Assembly (NCBI GenBank): GCA_005879795.1
Contig: VBKJ01000140.1
Location: 1 to 36,031, forward strand
DNA: 36,031 nt
Origin: Deltaproteobacteria bacterium
Lineage (GTDB): Bacteria; Desulfobacterota; Binatia; DP-6
Direction of reading: 5' to 3'
The notes below the pieces were generated by a model. That model saw only the letters and a program-made list of their open reading frames with translations. It had not been told where the DNA came from and did not search any database. The position numbers were made by a program, and so were the translations under genes. Below, one piece after another: positions 32,903-36,031 of the stretch (position 1 is the stretch's first letter; each line of letters opens with the position of its first letter).

Positions 32903-34083
32903 CAGAACAGCCGTATCTGGAAGGTGCTCGCCGATGGGCTCGCCGGAGCGGCGGCTTCCCGGTCCTCGACCACCACCTGGGCGCCGGGCTCGAGCTCGCC
33001 GGAGACGACCTCGGTGTAGCGGTTGTCGGTGATTCCCGGGACGATGCTGACGCGGCGCAGCTGGCCACGCTGCTGGTCGTTTTCGAGCACGTAGATCGTG
33101 GCCGTCGGGCCCTCGCGCTTTTCCTCCGGACCCCGCTGCGACGCTGCCACCAGGGCAGGCTCCATGGGCCTGAAGCGCAGCGCCGCGTTGGGCACCGCCA
33201 GCACGCCCTGGCGCCGGGCGACGAGGATGTTCACGTAGGCGGTCATCCCCGGCAGCAGGATCTGGTTCGGGTTGTCCACCGCGACGACCACGTCATAGGT
33301 CACCACGTTCTGCTGCGTCACCGGATTGAGCCGGATCAGCTTGACCGTCCCCTGGAACGCGCGGTCGGGGAAGGCATCCACCTTGAAGCTCACCGGCTGC
33401 CCGACCCGGATGTTGCCGATGTCCGCCTCGGCGAAACTCGAATCGATCTGCATCTTGGTGAGGTCCTGGGCGATGAGCAGCAGGGTCGGCGTCTGGAAGG
33501 TCGCCGCGACGGTCTGGCCCACGTCCACCTGCCGGTCCACGACCACGCCCGACACCGGCGAACGGATGACCGTGTAGCCGAGATTGGTCCGGTCCTTCTG
33601 CAATTGCGCCCGCGCCAGCGCCAGCTGGGCCCGCGCCGACTTCGCCGCCTCCACCGCCTGGTCGAGTTCTTGCCTGGAGACTAAAGCCTGGCGCTGCAGT
33701 TGCCGCATCCTGGCCTCGTTGGCGACGGCGAGTTCGAGGGCGGCCCGAGCGTTGGCGACGTTGGCCTCGCTCTGCTGCACCTGGGCGCGAAACAGGGCGT
33801 CATCCAGCTCCACCAGCACCTCTCCCGGGTAGACCCGGTCGTTGAAGTCAACGTGGAGCTTGCTCACCGTACCCGACACCTGGGTGCCCACGCGCACCAG
33901 CACCACCGGGTTCAGAGTGCCGTTGGCCGACACGGCCTGGCTGATGTCCCCCAGCCCCGCTGCCTCTGTCCCGTAGCGCTCGCCCGCCGCGTGCGGGGAT
34001 GCCGTCCGCAAACCGGCCAGCGCAACGCCGCCCAGGAGGATCGGCAACGCGATCTTCTTCCGCAGCAAACGCCTCAAGCCCAT
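32902..34083 (-). CDS. macA: MacA-type periplasmic adaptor (membrane fusion protein)
   Basis: 393 residues with one N-terminal membrane anchor (KIALPILLGGVALAGL). The barrel-sandwich domain is split by a long helical hairpin: VRVGTQVSGTVSKLHVDFND and YTVIRSPVSGVVVDRQVDVG, with a hairpin around VAKSAR-like repeats (QVQQSEANVANARAALELAV, KSARAQLALARAQLQKDRTN). The beta-barrel and membrane-proximal domains follow (GQPVSFKVDAFPDRAFQGTV, VNILVARRQGVLAVPNAALR). It links the inner-membrane ABC pair to a TolC-type channel; none is encoded next to it here, so it probably uses a channel encoded elsewhere or the CusC-like protein. GAGGGG precedes the ATG. Codon use is slightly less GC-extreme than in the upstream genes, which would fit transfer. 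Confidence 0.92.
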   Translation of the reverse strand: MGLRRLLRKKIALPILLGGVALAGLRTASPHAAGERYGTEAAGLGDISQAVSANGTLNPVVLVRVGTQVSGTVSKLHVDFNDRVYPGEVLVELDDALFRAQVQQSEANVANARAALELAVANEARMRQLQRQALVSRQELDQAVEAAKSARAQLALARAQLQKDRTNLGYTVIRSPVSGVVVDRQVDVGQTVAATFQTPTLLLIAQDLTKMQIDSSFAEADIGNIRVGQPVSFKVDAFPDRAFQGTVKLIRLNPVTQQNVVTYDVVVAVDNPNQILLPGMTAYVNILVARRQGVLAVPNAALRFRPMEPALVAASQRGPEEKREGPTATIYVLENDQQRGQLRRVSIVPGITDNRYTEVVSGELEPGAQVVVEDREAAAPASPSASTFQIRLF

Positions 34084-34242
34084 TTCAGCCCCTCCGCGGT
34101 CCCCGCAACCGCCCGCCGCGATCCGCCCCCGAGCGACGGCAGCGGAACCCTGGCGGAGTGGTCAGGGCTGGGAATGGCCCTCGCCCGACGCAGCGTCTGT
34201 GGCTGACGACGCCTGGACATGCTCGAAACTTCCCCTAAAAGC

Positions 34243-34278
34243 AAAAAAGCCCGCCGGCCGAGACCGGCGGGCTTTTTT
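34243..34278. terminator. Perfect rho-independent terminator
   Basis: AAAAAAGCCCGCCGG (34243-34257) and its exact reverse complement CCGGCGGGCTTTTTT (34264-34278) form a 15-bp stem with a six-base loop and T tracts on both strands, so it works bidirectionally. It lies 24 bases past the stop of the minus-strand Gly/Ala-rich gene, whose transcript it should end, insulating it from the macA operon beginning at 34083. Confidence 0.92.
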
Positions 34279-34301
34279 CACTCAGCGGTCGCTGGCGTAT
34301 C

Positions 34302-34598
34302 TCAGAACGCCAGTCCGATGCCGGTCCCGATGCCAACCGCGGCAGCGCCACCGCCGCCGACAGCGGCCCCTACGCCCGTACCCACGGCGACGGCGCCCCC
34401 GCCCCCGCAGCAGCCGCAGCACCCGCAGTCCGACGCGACCGCCGCAGCGGCCGCGGTGCCGACGGCCGCCGCGCCTCCGCCACCCCCCGCCACCGCGGCG
34501 CCGGTCCCGGCGCCCACCGCCGCCACGTCCGCCAAGCTGAGGGTACTACCCAGGAAAGTCATGGATGCAACCAGAAGTGCCTGTGCGAATCGTTTCAT
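34302..34598 (-). CDS. Secreted Gly/Ala-rich protein with central Cys cluster and internal duplication
   Basis: 98 residues. The ATG at 34598 was chosen over 34604 because AGGAG lies seven bases before it. A signal peptide (MKRFAQALLVASMTFLGSTL then SLA|D) precedes two similar Gly/Ala/Val segments: GTGAAVAGGGGGAAAVG (31-47) and GVGAAVGGGGAAAVG (75-89). Between them is a DCGCCGCC cluster with five cysteines (58, 60, 61, 63, 64). I do not recognise a family. The composition suits an amphipathic or membrane-inserting peptide of bacteriocin-like or glycine-zipper type, and the cysteines could bind metal or form disulfides. It has its own ribosome site and terminator and sits beside a MacAB exporter. 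Function unknown. Confidence 0.65.
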   Translation of the reverse strand: MKRFAQALLVASMTFLGSTLSLADVAAVGAGTGAAVAGGGGGAAAVGTAAAAAVASDCGCCGCCGGGGAVAVGTGVGAAVGGGGAAAVGIGTGIGLAF

Positions 34599-34619
34599 GC
34601 TCATGCTCCTTTCCGAAAG

Positions 34620-34644
34620 AGTGAACCTTACAACAGTGAACCTT
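34620..34644. repeat. Direct repeat upstream of the Gly/Ala-rich gene
   Basis: AGTGAACCTT occurs twice, at 34620-34629 and 34635-34644, separated by ACAAC (15-base period). It lies 22-46 bases upstream of the minus-strand ATG at 34598, where a regulator or RNA polymerase would sit. On the gene's own strand it reads AAGGTTCACT twice. An operator for a tandem-binding regulator is plausible; the regulator is unknown. Confidence 0.5.
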
Positions 34645-35054
34645 CGCCTTTCGACGCCACCAGCAGTGGCGAAGGCGGCCCTCGATCGAGAGGCCGAGTG
34701 CGTCCTCCCGTCCTCTCTGCGAGCGTGATCATCACTCTACGCACGGACATCATTTTGCCGGCGGGAGGAACGAGAACAAGTCCGTTGAAACCCTGAAAAT
34801 GGGGTAGGGTAATCACCTGGGAGCGCAGCTGGGATCAGGCCACCGCCTCGTCACCTTGACGCAGCGTGGTTGCCCCTTTTGATCGAGGAGCACTGGCGCC
34901 GGAGAACGCGGGCTCACGAGATGTTGGGCGGGAGAACATCTGCCCGCGGTCGAGCAAGCGGGGCCATGGTACGGATGCACGTAGCGAGGGCGCACGCCGC
35001 CGGCCGTCCCGACGGCTGTATTGCGCAAGTCGGCGGACGAAGCCATAGCTACAG
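34645..35054. other. Long intergenic region without a convincing gene
   Basis: About 400 bases hold no ORF with coding-like composition; short readings in several frames lack a ribosome site. It contains a small hairpin (CGCCAC 34655-34660, GTGGCG 34666-34671), a 10-base palindrome CTCGATCGAG (34681-34690) and a promoter-like pair TTGAAA (34785-34790), 17 bases, GGTAAT (34808-34813) on the plus strand, 290 bases before the next gene. This could be a long leader or a small RNA; I see no conserved RNA fold that I can name. Confidence 0.35.
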
Positions 35055-35080
35055 CTAGTGTGGTGTCCACACCACACTAG
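35055..35080. promoter_or_regulatory. Perfect 12-bp inverted repeat before the RsbR-type gene
   Basis: CTAGTGTGGTGT (35055-35066) and its exact reverse complement ACACCACACTAG (35069-35080) flank a two-base CC spacer. The site ends 22 bases before the ATG at 35103 and just before AGGAGGG (35089-35095). The tiny spacer makes it a poor RNA hairpin but a good dimer-binding operator, so repression at or just after a transcription start is the likeliest role. Confidence 0.6.
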
Positions 35081-35102
35081 ACCGCAACAGGAGGGCGAAG
35101 TC

Positions 35103-36031
35103 ATGAGAGCGTATCGCTCGCCCGTGCCGGCTGCCCCTGCCCGCCCGCGGTTGGCGCCCGCGAGGACCGGCCGGCGCTCTGCCGAGCCGGACGCACCTCC
35201 GCCGGCCCGGACCTCGGCGGCGGTGCTTCTGCGTGAGATCGTGGCGCACCTGCGGCAGTGTCGCGTTCAACTTCGCGACGAATGGGTGCGGCGCATCATC
35301 GAGGCGCGGACCCTCACGGCGATGAGCCAGGAGGAGATCTTCGCGGAAGCGACGTCCATATTTGACAACTACCTCGATGCCCTGGAGACCGGCACCCTCG
35401 AGGCGGTGCAGGCCTACGCCGGACAGCTGTCCGAGCGCATCGTGCCGCGCGGCGTGGAGACGCGCGAGGTGGTCGGCATCGTGCTGCTCCTGCGCGACGT
35501 GCTGGCCCGCTCACTGTTCGCCAACTACCGCGCCGACTTCCCGCTGTTGAACCGGGTCCTCGACGCCTACGAGCCCGCCGCAAACCGCATCGCGACGACC
35601 GTGGCGGCGGGGTTCGTGCACGAGCGCGAGCGGGTGATCCGCGAGCAGCAGGAAGCCATCCGCGAGCTGTCCACGCCCGTGTTGCCGGTGCGCGAGCGGC
35701 TGCTCATCCTGCCGATCATCGGGCTCATCGACGGCCAGCGCGCCCGCCAGCTGACCGAGCAGCTCCTGCGCGCCATCCGCGCCAACCGCGCCAAGGTCGT
35801 CGTCATCGACATCACGGGCGTCCCGGCCATGGACGCCGACGTGGCGAACCACCTGGTGCGAACCGTGGATGCGTCGCGGCTCCAGGGCGCCAAGGTGATC
35901 GTCACCGGCCTGTCGCCCGAGATCGCCCAGACGCTCGTCACCATCGGCGTCGACCTGAGCAAGATGAACACCGTTGGGGACCTGCAGGGCGGCATCGAAG
36001 AAGCGGAGCGGCTGCTCGGGTACCAGGTGGT
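35103..36031 (+). CDS. RsbR-type STAS-domain stressosome protein (C-terminus outside window)
   Basis: At least 309 residues; the ATG at 35103 has AGGAGGG seven bases upstream. A Pro/Ala/Arg-rich tail (1-40) precedes an all-helical RsbRD/N-terminal sensor domain (about 43-180: LREIVAHLRQCRVQLRDEWV, MSQEEIFAEATSIFDNYLDA, VLLLRDVLARSLFANYRADF). A linker helix REQQEAIRELSTPVLPV leads into the STAS domain: LPIIGLIDGQRARQLTEQLL, VVVIDITGVPAMDADVANHL and AKVIVTGLSPEIAQTLVTIG. This is the RsbR/RsbS arrangement of stressosome scaffolds. The two threonines phosphorylated in B. subtilis RsbR (as I recall T171 and T205) correspond here to G211 (LIDG) and A245 (PAMDA), so the RsbT switch sites appear missing. 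Confidence 0.88.
   Translation, partial: MRAYRSPVPAAPARPRLAPARTGRRSAEPDAPPPARTSAAVLLREIVAHLRQCRVQLRDEWVRRIIEARTLTAMSQEEIFAEATSIFDNYLDALETGTLEAVQAYAGQLSERIVPRGVETREVVGIVLLLRDVLARSLFANYRADFPLLNRVLDAYEPAANRIATTVAAGFVHERERVIREQQEAIRELSTPVLPVRERLLILPIIGLIDGQRARQLTEQLLRAIRANRAKVVVIDITGVPAMDADVANHLVRTVDASRLQGAKVIVTGLSPEIAQTLVTIGVDLSKMNTVGDLQGGIEEAERLLGYQV

Noticed and set aside
34320-34540. Repetitive Pro/Ala plus-strand frames, or a CRISPR-like repeat tract
   Set aside because: The repetition is the Gly/Ala codon pattern of the minus-strand secreted protein; repeats are not regularly spaced and there are no spacers.
34856-34884. TTGACG promoter
   Set aside because: The hexamer at the right spacing (TTGATC) matches the -10 poorly and no gene follows closely.

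Overview
The window is very GC-rich and densely packed, with many 1-11 base stop/start overlaps. It belongs to a Gram-negative bacterium: it carries a tripartite RND metal efflux pump with a TolC-type outer-membrane partner and a MacA-type periplasmic adaptor. There is no rRNA, tRNA or phylogenetic marker, so the lineage is uncertain. The GC content, the E1-alpha/E1-beta type pyruvate dehydrogenase and the rubrerythrin/DUF3501 block would suit an uncultured deltaproteobacterial or Binatota/Rokubacteria-like genome; this is inference.

Layout. (1) Positions 1-9679, all minus strand: a Cys-rich secreted protein, then cusC-cusB-cusA (Cu/Ag efflux), then a zinc-ribbon/PspC protein, an ECF sigma factor, its zf-HC2 anti-sigma, a second zinc-ribbon/PspC protein, a methyltransferase and a sterol-desaturase-family enzyme cut by the window edge. 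A good ECF-type promoter overlaps the cusA stop codon and would make the PspC/sigma block self-regulated. (2) 9798-14273: a geranylgeranyl-reductase-type flavoprotein, a VOC protein and an aldehyde dehydrogenase, RNase HII, and a small membrane-protein gene that looks frameshifted. (3) 14343-20680, plus strand: pdhA-pdhB-pdhC-lpdA-lipB-lipA, meaning the whole pyruvate dehydrogenase complex plus the two enzymes that make and attach its lipoyl cofactor, behind a perfect TATAAT only 14 bases from the pdhA start codon. (4) 20797-27019: a GST-like protein, then rubrerythrin, a CCG-domain Fe-S protein, a DUF3501 protein, a Fur/PerR-family regulator, a Lon-N-domain protein, a lone NuoI, a 74-residue unknown and an N-terminal-rhodanese/MoeB fusion. 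This is a plausible peroxide/iron/sulfur redox module with a DUF of unknown role at its centre. (5) 27225-30831: trmB, a zinc alcohol dehydrogenase and polX. (6) 30960-36031: a split MacAB-like ABC exporter (permease, ATPase, adaptor), a perfect rho-independent terminator, a secreted Gly/Ala-rich protein with an internal duplication around a Cys cluster, and a 12-bp perfect inverted repeat in front of an RsbR-type STAS protein cut by the window end.

Most noteworthy: the rubrerythrin/Fe-S/DUF3501/Fur block, the Gly/Ala/Cys peptide beside the exporter, the Met-rich linker plus YtkA-like extension on CusB with its Cys-rich partner, the ECF-controlled twin PspC unit, the RsbR protein lacking both usual phospho-threonines, and several promoters placed almost on top of start codons.
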